The notes beneath the pieces were generated by a model that saw only the letters and a list, made by a program, of their open reading frames with translations, was not told the DNA's origin and made no database searches. The position numbers were made by a program, and so were the translations under genes. Positions 1 through 8,333 of a stretch of 64,000 nt of DNA are shown piece by piece (the first letter of the stretch is position 1; each line of letters begins with the position of its first letter). The DNA comes from Caulobacter sp. BP25 (GTDB lineage Bacteria; Pseudomonadota; Alphaproteobacteria; Caulobacterales; Caulobacteraceae), in assembly GCF_002737755.1 (NCBI RefSeq), contig NZ_PEGH01000018.1, positions 434,001-498,000 of the forward strand, read 5' to 3'.

Positions 1-258
1 GCCGACGACGTCCCGCCCGGCGAGTACGGCCGCCGCGAGGCCTTCAAGGTGCGTCAGGCCCTGAAGGCGGTCGGCGGCATCACTATCCCTCGCGAGTTCG
101 TGTTCATGGACCGCGCCGCCATCGGCCTGGGCGCGGCCTTCCTGCACCTGGGCGCCAGCCACAACTGGCGGCGGATGTTCGAGGCCTCGCTGGAAGGCTT
201 CTCCGAAGAGGCCGTGGCCGAACGGCAGGCCACGGCGCTGGCGTCGGCAGGGCTTTGA
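1..258 (+). CDS. ABC1/UbiB-like kinase family protein, C-terminal end (partial)
   Basis: The reading frame is open from base 1, so the gene begins upstream of the window and only about 85 C-terminal residues are present. The segment PREFVFMDRAAIGLGAAFLH followed by a conserved leucine, histidine and tryptophan is typical of the end of AarF/ABC1/UbiB atypical kinases. These act in ubiquinone biosynthesis or as related ABC1 proteins. No catalytic motif lies in the visible part, so it cannot be told whether this is UbiB itself or a paralogue. It ends two bases from a converging membrane protein gene. Confidence 0.7.
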   Translation, partial: ADDVPPGEYGRREAFKVRQALKAVGGITIPREFVFMDRAAIGLGAAFLHLGASHNWRRMFEASLEGFSEEAVAERQATALASAGL

Positions 259-259
259 C

Positions 260-871
260 TCAGGCTTCGTACTCCCGCAACAGCCCTTCCAGCCGACGCT
301 GTTCGGGCCTGGTGACCCAGAAATAGCGACCCAGGTTCCAGATCACGCTGGAGGTCAGGGCCAGCCCGAAAACCATCAGCATCTGCCAGGCGTCGCGATC
401 GGAGACCTTGCCGACCTCGTGCAGCTGGCCGACGCTGAACAGCATCGGAACCAGGAAGACCGGCAGCAACAACAGGAAGGACCTCATGTTGCTCCGCGTC
501 CGTTCATTGGCCGCGAGCATGGCTTTGAGCGTGTCGCGCATCGGCGAGTCCTGGGGCCAATCCTGGGGCGAGCGCCGATGGCGCCGGACAACTCCGTTGA
601 TCAGAACCGCCGCCAGCATCAGCCAGCAGACGCCTAGCATCACCAGCGCCGCCCATTCCCGACCGGGGTCCATGCGACCCTCGAGGATGGTTCGCGCGGC
701 GATCCCAGAGAAGATCGTCATCGCGGTCGCGGGGACGATGAACATCAGGATCTCGCCCCGGCGGCGGGCCTTCAGCGTCTTCATGAATTCCTCCATCAGA
801 TAGGTCTGGGCATGGGCTTCCGGCGTGTTGACCGGGGCGCGCCAAGCGGCTTCTAGGCGTTCAAACTCCAT
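260..871 (-). CDS. Membrane protein co-encoded with ECF sigma factor (possible anti-sigma)
   Basis: This 203-residue protein has about four hydrophobic segments (near residues 40-62, 74-95, 130-148 and 163-182) and charged ends. It begins 11 bases inside the 3' end of the upstream ECF sigma gene, so the two are translationally coupled. I do not recognise a named family. Position and topology suggest a membrane-bound partner or antagonist of the sigma factor, which is inference. No zinc-binding anti-sigma motif and no cysteine pair is visible. Confidence 0.7.
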   Translation of the reverse strand: MEFERLEAAWRAPVNTPEAHAQTYLMEEFMKTLKARRRGEILMFIVPATAMTIFSGIAARTILEGRMDPGREWAALVMLGVCWLMLAAVLINGVVRRHRRSPQDWPQDSPMRDTLKAMLAANERTRSNMRSFLLLLPVFLVPMLFSVGQLHEVGKVSDRDAWQMLMVFGLALTSSVIWNLGRYFWVTRPEQRRLEGLLREYEA

Positions 872-1376
872 GATCGGCCTCCTCCACGAGGCTGGAGACG
901 CGCTGTCGGATGCGTGTCAGGCGGGCTCCGACATTGGTCTCGGAAAGGCCGTGCAGCCGGGCGATCTGGGCGTAGCTCAGGCCGTCCAGGGACAGCAGGA
1001 TCAGCGAGCGCTCGACGGGCGGCAGTTGGCGGATCGCCGTGTAGAGTCGCTCCAGAAGGCTGGCTTCGGGTTCGGCCCGATCCCGCTCCGCGCGCCACAT
1101 CATCTCGGCCTCGACGGCCTCTCGCCGGTGGCGGCGGCGCGTCTCGCCGCGCTTCCAGGTGAGGGCGGTATTGTGGGCCACGCGATAGACGAAGGTGGTT
1201 TCCGCGCTCCGCGCCTGAAAGCGTGGGCGGGCGCTCCAGACGGCCAGCATCAGCTCCTGCATCAGGTCGTACTGATCTTCCGGGGACGCGAACGCGCGGG
1301 CGATCCGGCGCAGCGTCGCCAGGTGCGGCGCCAGCCAGTCCGCGAACGCCCTGTCTCGATCCTGTCCCGCGTCCAT
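861..1376 (-). CDS. ECF-type RNA polymerase sigma factor
   Basis: At 171 residues this is the usual ECF length. Region 2 is visible at about residues 25-75 (DQYDLMQELMLAVW, then an FVYRVAHNTALTWKR stretch that fits -10 recognition). Region 4 is at about residues 115-165 (QLPPVERSLILLSLDGLSYA, then a helix-turn-helix). It should direct core polymerase to a small regulon. It overlaps the downstream membrane protein gene by 11 bases, the common arrangement of a sigma factor with its regulator. It is distinct from the SigF locus near 46 kb. The ATG at 1376 is used. Confidence 0.9.
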   Translation of the reverse strand: MDAGQDRDRAFADWLAPHLATLRRIARAFASPEDQYDLMQELMLAVWSARPRFQARSAETTFVYRVAHNTALTWKRGETRRRHRREAVEAEMMWRAERDRAEPEASLLERLYTAIRQLPPVERSLILLSLDGLSYAQIARLHGLSETNVGARLTRIRQRVSSLVEEADHGV

Positions 1377-1460
1377 GGTCCGCCCCGTGTTCGAGAAGGT
1401 TAGATGCCGGCCGGAGGCTCGTCCTTACGGAAGGCTTCCCTTTTTTCAAACGCTTGTTAG

Positions 1461-1943
<483 letters not shown>

Positions 1944-1946
1944 GCG

Positions 1947-2870
1947 ATGGCCGACGATCAGGCCGCGCCCGCCTCGCTGCTCGCGCCGTTCCATGGAAAG
2001 ACCCCGCCCGCGCCGGCCTGGTTCGACGCGGCCATCGCTCAGGCTCCGGAACGATCGACGATTTCGGTCGAGGGCGCCGATATCGAGCTGCTGACGTGGG
2101 GCGAGGTCGGCAAACCGGGCTTGCTGTTCCTGCACGGCAACGGCGCCCATGCCGACTGGTGGAGCTTCATCGCGCCGTTTTTCGCGAAAGACTGGCGGGT
2201 GGCGGCGATCTCTTGGTCGGGCATGGGCGGCAGCGGCTGGCGCGAGGCCTACAGCGCCGAGCTGTTCGCGTCCGAGATCTTCGCGGCGATCGAAGCGGCC
2301 GGCCTGGAGGCGGGCGGGGTCAAGCCGATCGTGGTCGGCCACTCGTTCGGCGGCTTCCCGACCCTCTACTGCGCCGCGCATCATCCGGAACGCCTGCGCG
2401 GGGCGATCATGGTCGACAGCAGCATCCAGCCGCCGCACAAGCGCTGGAAGGGGCCTCCGCCGCGCTCGGGGCAGGGCATGCGCGCCTATCCGACCCTGGA
2501 GGAGGCGCTGACGCGGTTCCGCCTGGCGCCGCCTCAGCCCTGCGAGACCCTCTACATCGCCGACTTCATCGCCCGCCGCTCGCTGAAACAGGTCGAGGAC
2601 GGCTGGACCTGGAAGTTCGATCCCGACCTCTGGCACAATTTCCGCATGCCCGATCTTGGGGCGCTGTTGCCGCAGATCGCCTGTCCGGCCGCCTTGATGT
2701 GGGGCGAGCGCTCGAACCTGATGCATGCCGAGACCTTGGACTATATGCTCGCGCAAATGCCCAAGGACGTGCTGCTCTTGCCCATTCCCGACGCCGACCA
2801 CCATGTGATGATCGACCAGCCCCTGGCCTTCGTGGCCGGGCTTCGCGGACTGCTGGCGGCCTGGGCCTGA
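1947..2870 (+). CDS. Alpha/beta hydrolase
   Basis: A 307-residue alpha/beta-hydrolase fold protein. The oxyanion region LLFLHGNGAHADWW is near residue 55, the nucleophile elbow GHSFGGF near residue 130 places the catalytic serine, and the motif DADHHVM near the C-terminus supplies the histidine. No signal peptide is seen, so it is probably cytoplasmic. It sits between a thioesterase and a family 9 glycosyltransferase with gaps of 3-5 bases, which indicates co-transcription. Its substrate cannot be inferred. Confidence 0.88.
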   Translation: MADDQAAPASLLAPFHGKTPPAPAWFDAAIAQAPERSTISVEGADIELLTWGEVGKPGLLFLHGNGAHADWWSFIAPFFAKDWRVAAISWSGMGGSGWREAYSAELFASEIFAAIEAAGLEAGGVKPIVVGHSFGGFPTLYCAAHHPERLRGAIMVDSSIQPPHKRWKGPPPRSGQGMRAYPTLEEALTRFRLAPPQPCETLYIADFIARRSLKQVEDGWTWKFDPDLWHNFRMPDLGALLPQIACPAALMWGERSNLMHAETLDYMLAQMPKDVLLLPIPDADHHVMIDQPLAFVAGLRGLLAAWA

Positions 2871-2875
2871 CGGCC

Positions 2876-3856
2876 ATGACCGGTCCTGTTCTCGTGTACG
2901 CGCCCGATCGTGGGATCGGCGATCTGATGTGGCACCTGCCGACCATCCGCGCGATCGCGGCGACGACGCCGGAGGGGCGGGTGGTGTTGGTCGCCCGGCC
3001 CTCCAGCCGCGCGGCCGAGGTTCTGAAAGTCGAGCCGTCAGTCGCGCGCGTGCTGTACGCGCCGCACTACAAGGACAAGTTCAAGGGCGTCCGCGAAACG
3101 CTCGACTTCTTCCGTCTGTGCAAGGCCGAGGCGCCGCGCGCGGTCTGGGTCCTGGAAAAGATCGACCGCCCCGCCATCGCCGCCTTCCTGGCCGGCGTGC
3201 CCGAGCGGCGCGGCTTTGGCCTGGGGCACGGCCAGGAGCGGTTCCTGAACAGAGGGCCTTTCCTGCCCAAGGCCATGCGGCCCGCGCATCGGATTGACAA
3301 GCTGGCGGCCTTCGAGAAGGTCCACGGCCTAGTCGTGGAAAGCCGCGAGCCCGCGCTGAGGCTTGATCCCGAGGCTGTGGCGGCGGTGAAGGCGCGCTAC
3401 GCTGATCGCCCCGGCCCGTGGCTATGCTTGGGGATCGGCGCCAGCGAGCCGGCGCGCACCTGGCCTGCCGAGCGTTTCGCGCAGACCGCAGCGCGCCTGT
3501 CGGACCTGTTCGGAACCGTGTTCTGGGTCGGCGGTCCGCACGAGGCGGAGATCGCCAAGGCGGCGATTAGAGACCTGCCGAACAACATCGTCGCCTGCGA
3601 CCTGCCGCTCGACCAGTCGGCGGCCCTGATCGCGCTTTCGGCCGGGTTCCTGGGTAACGATTCAGGGGCGCTGAACGTCGCGGCCGCCGTTGGGACGCCG
3701 TGCGTGGGCCTGATGGGCACAGCGCCCGTGCCGGCCTATTCGCGCTGGCTCTCGCGCCTCGACGGCGGGGGAGGACGAATCGGCGACATCACCGTCGATC
3801 AGGCTGCCGAAGCCGTTCGCGCGCGCTTCCTTGCCGAAGGCTGGGCTGAGGGCTGA
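2876..3856 (+). CDS. Glycosyltransferase family 9 (heptosyltransferase-like)
   Basis: A 326-residue GT-B protein resembling ADP-heptose:LPS heptosyltransferases. It has an N-terminal acceptor half beginning VLVYAPDRGIGDLMWHLP and a C-terminal nucleotide-sugar half with GIGASEPARTWPAERFA and FLGNDSGALNVAAAVGTP, where the DSG(x)xN(V)A pattern is the family 9 signature. It probably transfers a sugar to lipopolysaccharide or another glycolipid at the inner membrane face. The ATG at 2876 is chosen because it lies five bases after the hydrolase stop. The frame is open much further upstream, but that part is a shadow of the two preceding genes. Confidence 0.85.
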   Translation: MTGPVLVYAPDRGIGDLMWHLPTIRAIAATTPEGRVVLVARPSSRAAEVLKVEPSVARVLYAPHYKDKFKGVRETLDFFRLCKAEAPRAVWVLEKIDRPAIAAFLAGVPERRGFGLGHGQERFLNRGPFLPKAMRPAHRIDKLAAFEKVHGLVVESREPALRLDPEAVAAVKARYADRPGPWLCLGIGASEPARTWPAERFAQTAARLSDLFGTVFWVGGPHEAEIAKAAIRDLPNNIVACDLPLDQSAALIALSAGFLGNDSGALNVAAAVGTPCVGLMGTAPVPAYSRWLSRLDGGGGRIGDITVDQAAEAVRARFLAEGWAEG

Positions 3857-3937
3857 GGCAATTCGAACGCTTGAGCCCTGGTCGCCCGCGTTGTATCGGG
3901 CGAAGGCGCAATTTCTTTCTTCCACTGAGGACGACAC

Positions 3938-4168
3938 ATGGCCGGCGACTATCACCGTGGTGAAATGGACATCTCTGAGCAAGCAGCCACCTACGACGCC
4001 TTCGGTAAGATGACGAAGTGGGGCTCGCTGGCTGTCGCGGTCCTGCTGCTGTTCATCACCCTACTGTTCTGTACGTCGGCGGGTTTCGTTGGTAGCGCTA
4101 TCGCCTCGGTCCTGCTGCTGGCGCTGGGTATTGTTCTGCTTCGCGAAAAGCCCGCTCCGGCCCACTGA
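3938..4168 (+). CDS. aa3-type cytochrome c oxidase subunit IV
   Basis: A 76-residue protein with a short N-terminal helix (EQAATYDAFGKMTKWG) and two membrane segments (about residues 28-45 and 48-66). This matches the small bacterial aa3 oxidase subunit IV family of alphaproteobacteria. It would sit in the inner membrane next to the oxidase core. GAGG lies seven bases before the ATG. It is separate from any other oxidase genes in the window. Confidence 0.82.
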   Translation: MAGDYHRGEMDISEQAATYDAFGKMTKWGSLAVAVLLLFITLLFCTSAGFVGSAIASVLLLALGIVLLREKPAPAH

Positions 4169-4241
4169 CACCGGTAGACATCGGCATATTTTTTCCCTGA
4201 CGCGCACGTCATGCCTCGACAAGAGGCAAGACTATCCCCTA

Positions 4242-4278
4242 CAGAGCGCCTCATCCTGATGGGGAAAACAGCGCTCTG
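4242..4278 (+). promoter_or_regulatory. Hairpin in the pntAA leader, abutting the ribosome site
   Basis: An eight-base perfect stem (CAGAGCGC with GCGCTCTG) encloses a second stem (CCTCAT with ATGGGG, tetraloop CCTG). The outer arm ends exactly where the purine-rich ribosome site GGGAGGGG begins (4278-4285). The dyad is seen in the sequence. A role in translation control or mRNA stability of the transhydrogenase operon is inference. Confidence 0.45.
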
Positions 4279-4292
4279 GGAGGGGTATGCCG

Positions 4293-5429
4293 ATGGCCGT
4301 CATCGCCGTCACAAAAGAAACCCGCGCGAACGAGACGCGGGTCGCGGCCACGCCTGAAACCGTCAAGAAGCTCGGCGCGGCCGGCTTCTCGGTGGTCGTC
4401 CAGGCGGGCGCCGGGACGGCCGCGTCCTATCCGGACGCCGACTACGAGGCGGCGGGCGCCAAGATCGCCAAGACCGCCAAGGACGCGATCAAGGACGCCG
4501 ACGTCCTGTTCAAGGTCCGCGCGCCGGAAGCCGCCGAGATCGCGGCCCTCAAGAGCGGCGCGATCGTCGCCGCCGCGCTCAATCCCTACCAGGACAAGGA
4601 GACGCTGGACGCCCTGGCCAAGGCCGGCGCGACCGCGATCGCCATGGAGTTCATCCCGCGCATCACCCGCGCCCAGGTGATGGACATGCTCTCTTCGCAG
4701 GCCAACCTCGCCGGCTATCGCGCCGTGATCGAGGGCGCGGAAGCCTATGGCAAGGCCCTGCCGATGATGATGACCGCCGCCGGCACCGTCGCCGCGGCCA
4801 AGGTGTTCATCATGGGCGTGGGCGTCGCTGGCCTGCAGGCCATCGCCACGGCTCGTCGCCTGGGCGCGGTCGTGACCGCCACCGACGTGCGTCCCGCCAC
4901 CAAGGAGCAGGTCGAGTCGCTGGGCGCCAAGTTCCTGGCCGTCGAGGATGAAGAGTTCAAGAACGCCCAGACCGCCGGCGGCTACGCCAAGGAGATGTCC
5001 AAGGAATACCAGGCCAAGCAGGCCGAGCTGGTTTCCAGCCACATCGCCAAGCAGGACATCGTCATCACCACGGCCCTGATCCCCGGTCGTCCGGCCCCCA
5101 AGCTGGTCAGCGCCGCCCAGGTCGCCTCGATGCGCGCCGGCTCGATCCTGGTCGACCTGGCTATCGAGCAGGGCGGCAATGTCGAGGGCGCCAAGCTGAA
5201 CGAGACCGTCGTCACCGCCAACGGCGCCAAGATCCTCGGCCATGCCAACCTGCCGGGCCGCATCGCCACCGACGCCAGCGCGCTCTACGCTCGCAACCTG
5301 GTGGCCCTCTCGACCCTGTTCACGACGAAGGAGGGCGCCTTCGCCCCCAACTTCGAGGATGAAATCCTGCAGGCCGCCGTCGTCACCCGTGGCGGCGCCA
5401 TCGTCCATCCGAACCTGAAGACCGCCTAA
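4293..5429 (+). CDS. pntAA: NAD(P) transhydrogenase subunit alpha part 1
   Basis: About 378 residues covering the alanine dehydrogenase/PNT N-terminal domain and the NAD(H)-binding dI domain. Visible are VTKETRANETRVAATPETVK at the start and the dinucleotide fold around IMGVGVAGLQAIATARRLGA. In the split enzyme of alphaproteobacteria this soluble subunit binds NADH and hands hydride to NADP+ on subunit beta, driven by the proton gradient. ATGs at 4287 and 4293 are both possible. The second has a seven-base spacing from GGGAGGGG and the first only one, so 4293 is preferred. First gene of a four-gene operon. Confidence 0.95.
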   Translation: MAVIAVTKETRANETRVAATPETVKKLGAAGFSVVVQAGAGTAASYPDADYEAAGAKIAKTAKDAIKDADVLFKVRAPEAAEIAALKSGAIVAAALNPYQDKETLDALAKAGATAIAMEFIPRITRAQVMDMLSSQANLAGYRAVIEGAEAYGKALPMMMTAAGTVAAAKVFIMGVGVAGLQAIATARRLGAVVTATDVRPATKEQVESLGAKFLAVEDEEFKNAQTAGGYAKEMSKEYQAKQAELVSSHIAKQDIVITTALIPGRPAPKLVSAAQVASMRAGSILVDLAIEQGGNVEGAKLNETVVTANGAKILGHANLPGRIATDASALYARNLVALSTLFTTKEGAFAPNFEDEILQAAVVTRGGAIVHPNLKTA

Positions 5430-5454
5430 CCTCAGAATCGAAAGGGAGGCTCCC

Positions 5455-5781
5455 ATGGAAGCCGTCGACCCCACCGTGTTCCGTCTGGCGATCTTCGTGC
5501 TCGCCATCTTCGTTGGCTACTACGTCGTCTGGAGCGTGACGCCCGCGCTGCACACGCCGCTGATGGCCGTGACCAACGCTATCTCGTCGGTGATCATCGT
5601 CGGCGCGCTGCTCGCGGCCGCCGCCCACGGCGGCGCGGGCGAGGCCGCCACCGGCTCGGTCTGGATCTCCAAGGGGGCCGGCGCCGTCGCCGCGGCCTTC
5701 GCGGCGGTCAACATCTTCGGCGGCTTCCTGGTCACCAACCGGATGCTCGCCATGTACAAGAAGAAGGAAAAGGCCAAGTGA
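5455..5781 (+). CDS. pntAB: NAD(P) transhydrogenase subunit alpha part 2
   Basis: A 108-residue membrane protein with three to four transmembrane segments. It corresponds to the membrane part (dIIa) of the alpha subunit, encoded separately as in Rhodospirillum and other alphaproteobacteria. The segment TPALHTPLMAVTNAISSVII is the conserved PntAB core. It lies 25 bases after pntAA and its stop overlaps the next start, so it belongs to the same operon. It anchors the NAD(H)-binding subunit and forms part of the proton channel. Confidence 0.93.
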   Translation: MEAVDPTVFRLAIFVLAIFVGYYVVWSVTPALHTPLMAVTNAISSVIIVGALLAAAAHGGAGEAATGSVWISKGAGAVAAAFAAVNIFGGFLVTNRMLAMYKKKEKAK

Positions 5782-6074
5782 GCGGGCCTGCCATCCTGAC
5801 CCTGGCGGCCCTGATCCTTCTGATCCTGGCCGTCGGCGTCTCGATCGTGCTGCCCAAGAAGAAGCCCGCCGGCAACGGCGCGGCTCTCGCGCCAGCCTTC
5901 GTCCTGATCGCCTTGGGGTCCAGCGCCAACGCCGTGGGCCTTCAGGCCGGGACCAGCGGCGCGGCCGATATCCTTCGCTGGCTCTCGCCCTTCGCCGTTG
6001 GCATGGGCGTGACTTTGCTGCTCGCCAATCTGCGCGCCGATAAGGCGCCGCCGTCCGGGGGGACTTCCGAATGA
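5778..6074 (+). CDS. Small membrane protein inside the pnt operon
   Basis: A 98-residue protein from a GTG start that overlaps the pntAB stop by four bases; its own stop overlaps the pntB ATG by four bases. It has an N-terminal membrane helix (about residues 5-25), a KKK stretch at about 28-30, a second hydrophobic segment (about 38-50) and a third near residues 70-85. It is not a known transhydrogenase subunit and I do not recognise the family. The tight double overlap argues for co-translation with PntAB and PntB, perhaps as an assembly or accessory membrane factor (inference). Confidence 0.7.
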   Translation: MSGPAILTLAALILLILAVGVSIVLPKKKPAGNGAALAPAFVLIALGSSANAVGLQAGTSGAADILRWLSPFAVGMGVTLLLANLRADKAPPSGGTSE

Positions 6075-7489
6075 ACGCCAATCTCGCCGCCATTCTCTAC
6101 ATCGTCTCGGGGGTGCTTTTCATCCTCGCGCTGCGGGGCCTTTCCAGCCCTGTGACCAGCCAGACGGGCAACCGTAATGGTATGATCGGCATGGCCATCG
6201 CCGTCGGCACCACCCTGGCCACCCTGTGGAGCCAAGGGGCGCTGGACGTCGTGACCCTGGGCCTGATCCTGGGCGGCGTCGCCGTCGGGGGCGCGGTCGG
6301 GGCTATCATCGCCCGTAAGGTCGCCATGACCTCGATGCCGCAGCTGGTTGCCGCCTTCCACAGCCTGGTCGGCATGGCCGCCTGCCTGGTGGCCGTGGCC
6401 GCCATCTACACGCCCGCCGCCTACGGCATCGTGGGCGAGGACGGCGCCATCCACGGGGGCAGCCTGATCGAGCTGTCGCTGGGTCTGGCCATCGGCGCCA
6501 TCACCTTCACCGGTTCGGTCATCGCTTTCGCCAAGCTGAACGGCAACATGGGCGGCGCGCCGATCCTGCTGCCGGCCCGCCATCTGCTGAACATCGTGAT
6601 CGCTGCGGCCATCGTCGGTTTGATCGTGGTGCTGGTGGTTAGCGGCGGTTCGGCCATCTGGGCCTTCTGGGGCATCTTCGCGCTCAGCCTTCTGATCGGC
6701 GTCACCCTGATCATCCCGATCGGCGGCGCGGACATGCCCGTCGTGGTGTCGATGCTGAACAGCTATTCCGGCTGGGCGGCTGCGGCGCTGGGCTTCACGC
6801 TCGAAAACACCACCCTGATCATCACCGGCGCTCTGGTCGGCTCGTCGGGCGCGATCCTGTCCTACATCATGTGCAAGGGCATGAACCGCTCGTTCGTCTC
6901 GGTGATCCTGGGCGGCTTCGGCGCCGACGCGGCGGCGGCTGGTCCGGGCGGTAAGGTCGAGACCCGTCCCGTCAAGCAGGGCTCGGCCGACGATGCGGCC
7001 TTCATCATGAAGAACGCCTCCAAGGTGATCATCGTCCCGGGCTACGGCATGGCCGTGTCCCAGGCCCAGCACGCCCTGCGTGAAATGGCCGACAAGCTGA
7101 AGGAGGAAGGCGTCGAGGTGAAGTACGCCATCCACCCCGTCGCCGGCCGCATGCCGGGCCACATGAACGTGCTGCTGGCCGAGGCCAACGTCCCCTATGA
7201 CGAGGTTTTCGAGTTGGAGGACATCAACAGCGAGTTCTCGACGGCCGACGTGGCCTTCGTGATCGGCGCCAACGACGTCACCAACCCGGCGGCCAAGACC
7301 GACCCGACCAGCGCCATCTTCGGCATGCCAATCCTGGACGTCGAAAAGGCCCGCACCGTTCTCTTCGTCAAGCGCGGCATGTCCTCGGGCTATGCCGGCG
7401 TGGAGAACGAGCTGTTCTTCAAGGACAACACGATGATGCTGTTTGCCGACGCCAAGAAGATGGTCGAAGGCATCGTGAAGGGCCTCTAA
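6071..7489 (+). CDS. pntB: NAD(P) transhydrogenase subunit beta
   Basis: A 472-residue protein. The N-terminal two-thirds has eight or nine membrane segments (dIIb) and includes PQLVAAFHSLVGMAACLVA and GSVIAFAKLNGNMGG. The C-terminal dIII domain binds NADP(H), with IIVPGYGMAVSQAQHALREM, AIHPVAGRMPGHMNVLLAEA and the VIGANDVTNPAAK loop. It completes the proton-translocating enzyme, which mainly makes NADPH from NADH. It is the last gene of the operon and is followed by a strong terminator. Confidence 0.97.
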   Translation: MNANLAAILYIVSGVLFILALRGLSSPVTSQTGNRNGMIGMAIAVGTTLATLWSQGALDVVTLGLILGGVAVGGAVGAIIARKVAMTSMPQLVAAFHSLVGMAACLVAVAAIYTPAAYGIVGEDGAIHGGSLIELSLGLAIGAITFTGSVIAFAKLNGNMGGAPILLPARHLLNIVIAAAIVGLIVVLVVSGGSAIWAFWGIFALSLLIGVTLIIPIGGADMPVVVSMLNSYSGWAAAALGFTLENTTLIITGALVGSSGAILSYIMCKGMNRSFVSVILGGFGADAAAAGPGGKVETRPVKQGSADDAAFIMKNASKVIIVPGYGMAVSQAQHALREMADKLKEEGVEVKYAIHPVAGRMPGHMNVLLAEANVPYDEVFELEDINSEFSTADVAFVIGANDVTNPAAKTDPTSAIFGMPILDVEKARTVLFVKRGMSSGYAGVENELFFKDNTMMLFADAKKMVEGIVKGL

Positions 7490-7514
7490 GGGTCTCGTCT
7501 GTCCATCAAACGCG

Positions 7515-7546
7515 AAAGGCCCCGGCGTCGCCGCCGGGGCCTTTTT
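7515..7546 (+). terminator. Rho-independent terminator of the pnt operon
   Basis: AAGGCCCCGGCG pairs with CGCCGGGGCCTT across a four-base loop, followed by five T residues. It begins about 25 bases after the pntB stop. Confidence 0.9.
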
Positions 7547-7613
7547 CGTATCCCGATCACGCGAGGGGCGCGGCCTCAGGGCCTGCCCTCGCGTTTGAGC
7601 GGTTGGATTACGA

Positions 7614-7961
7614 TCACTTCGTGGCGACCTCGACGGTCTTGGCTTGGCTGGCGCGGGCCAGGGCTTGGCGCTGGGCTTGGGGCAGCTGGCTTTGGGCTTC
7701 ACGGTGCGCGTTGGCGACGCAGGCGCGGACGGGCAGGCTCAATTGGCCCTGGCGCATCATCGAGCGGCACAGGTCCTGACCGGCGGTTTCGACGCGAGCC
7801 TTGAAAATCTTGGCGTGCGCCGGATTGGCCAGGTTCAGGTCGCCATAGGCGATGCGAGCGGTCGGCTCGGCGGCGTTGGCGGCCTGCGTCAGGCCCAGGA
7901 TCGGAACGGCCGCCAGGCTCAGGCTGGCGACGGTGGTCAGGCTCATGATGAACTTGCGCAT
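7614..7961 (-). CDS. UrcA family secreted protein
   Basis: A 115-residue protein with a signal peptide ending near AANAAE (cleavage around residue 30). The UrcA-type core follows: IAYGDLNLANPAHAKIFKAR, then two cysteines (DLCRSM and VRACVANA) typical of this family of small periplasmic proteins in Caulobacterales and Sphingomonadales. Function is unknown. It converges on pntB, and its upstream region is an unusually AT-rich gap that must hold its promoter. Confidence 0.82.
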   Translation of the reverse strand: MRKFIMSLTTVASLSLAAVPILGLTQAANAAEPTARIAYGDLNLANPAHAKIFKARVETAGQDLCRSMMRQGQLSLPVRACVANAHREAQSQLPQAQRQALARASQAKTVEVATK

Positions 7962-8333
7962 TTTAAGTATCCCTCTGAATGGCGCTGTTTGTCGCGCCGA
8001 TGAATACTTTCTATGTTCGCGAAATCGCGAAGTCCCGTTACGTCTGTTTCATGACGTGTAATTAAGCGAGTGAATGAAAATTAATACATGACTTGAATGT
8101 AATGTGCGCTCGATGGCTTAGATGCTTCATGGGTGTTTTGAGCGCTCGGAGTGTGGTTATAGGTCTCGTTGGGCGCCGCCAAGTGAAGTGGAGAGGATTT
8201 TCGGAGGTCGTGGGCTCGGATACAATTTTATGGAAAATGAATCGTTATGATTCTCTATTCTATCGCTCAACCGAAAAGCCATACCTCTCCCCATTCATGA
8301 TCCTTAAAGGTCGACTATGAGATCAGGACTGTC
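7962..8333. other. AT-rich intergenic region, no convincing gene
   Basis: About 370 bases with base composition clearly lower in GC than the neighbours. It contains a short dyad (CGCGAAATCGCG near 8019-8030) and several ATG-led frames with no codon bias. The longest, 8093-8320, encodes a tryptophan-, arginine- and cysteine-scattered peptide that looks random. It must contain the UrcA promoter on the minus strand and that of the M23 peptidase on the plus strand. Confidence 0.5.

Noticed and set aside
8093..8320. 75-codon open frame in the AT-rich gap upstream of the M23 peptidase gene
   Set aside because: No ribosome site, no codon bias and no recognisable domain; composition looks like random AT-rich DNA.
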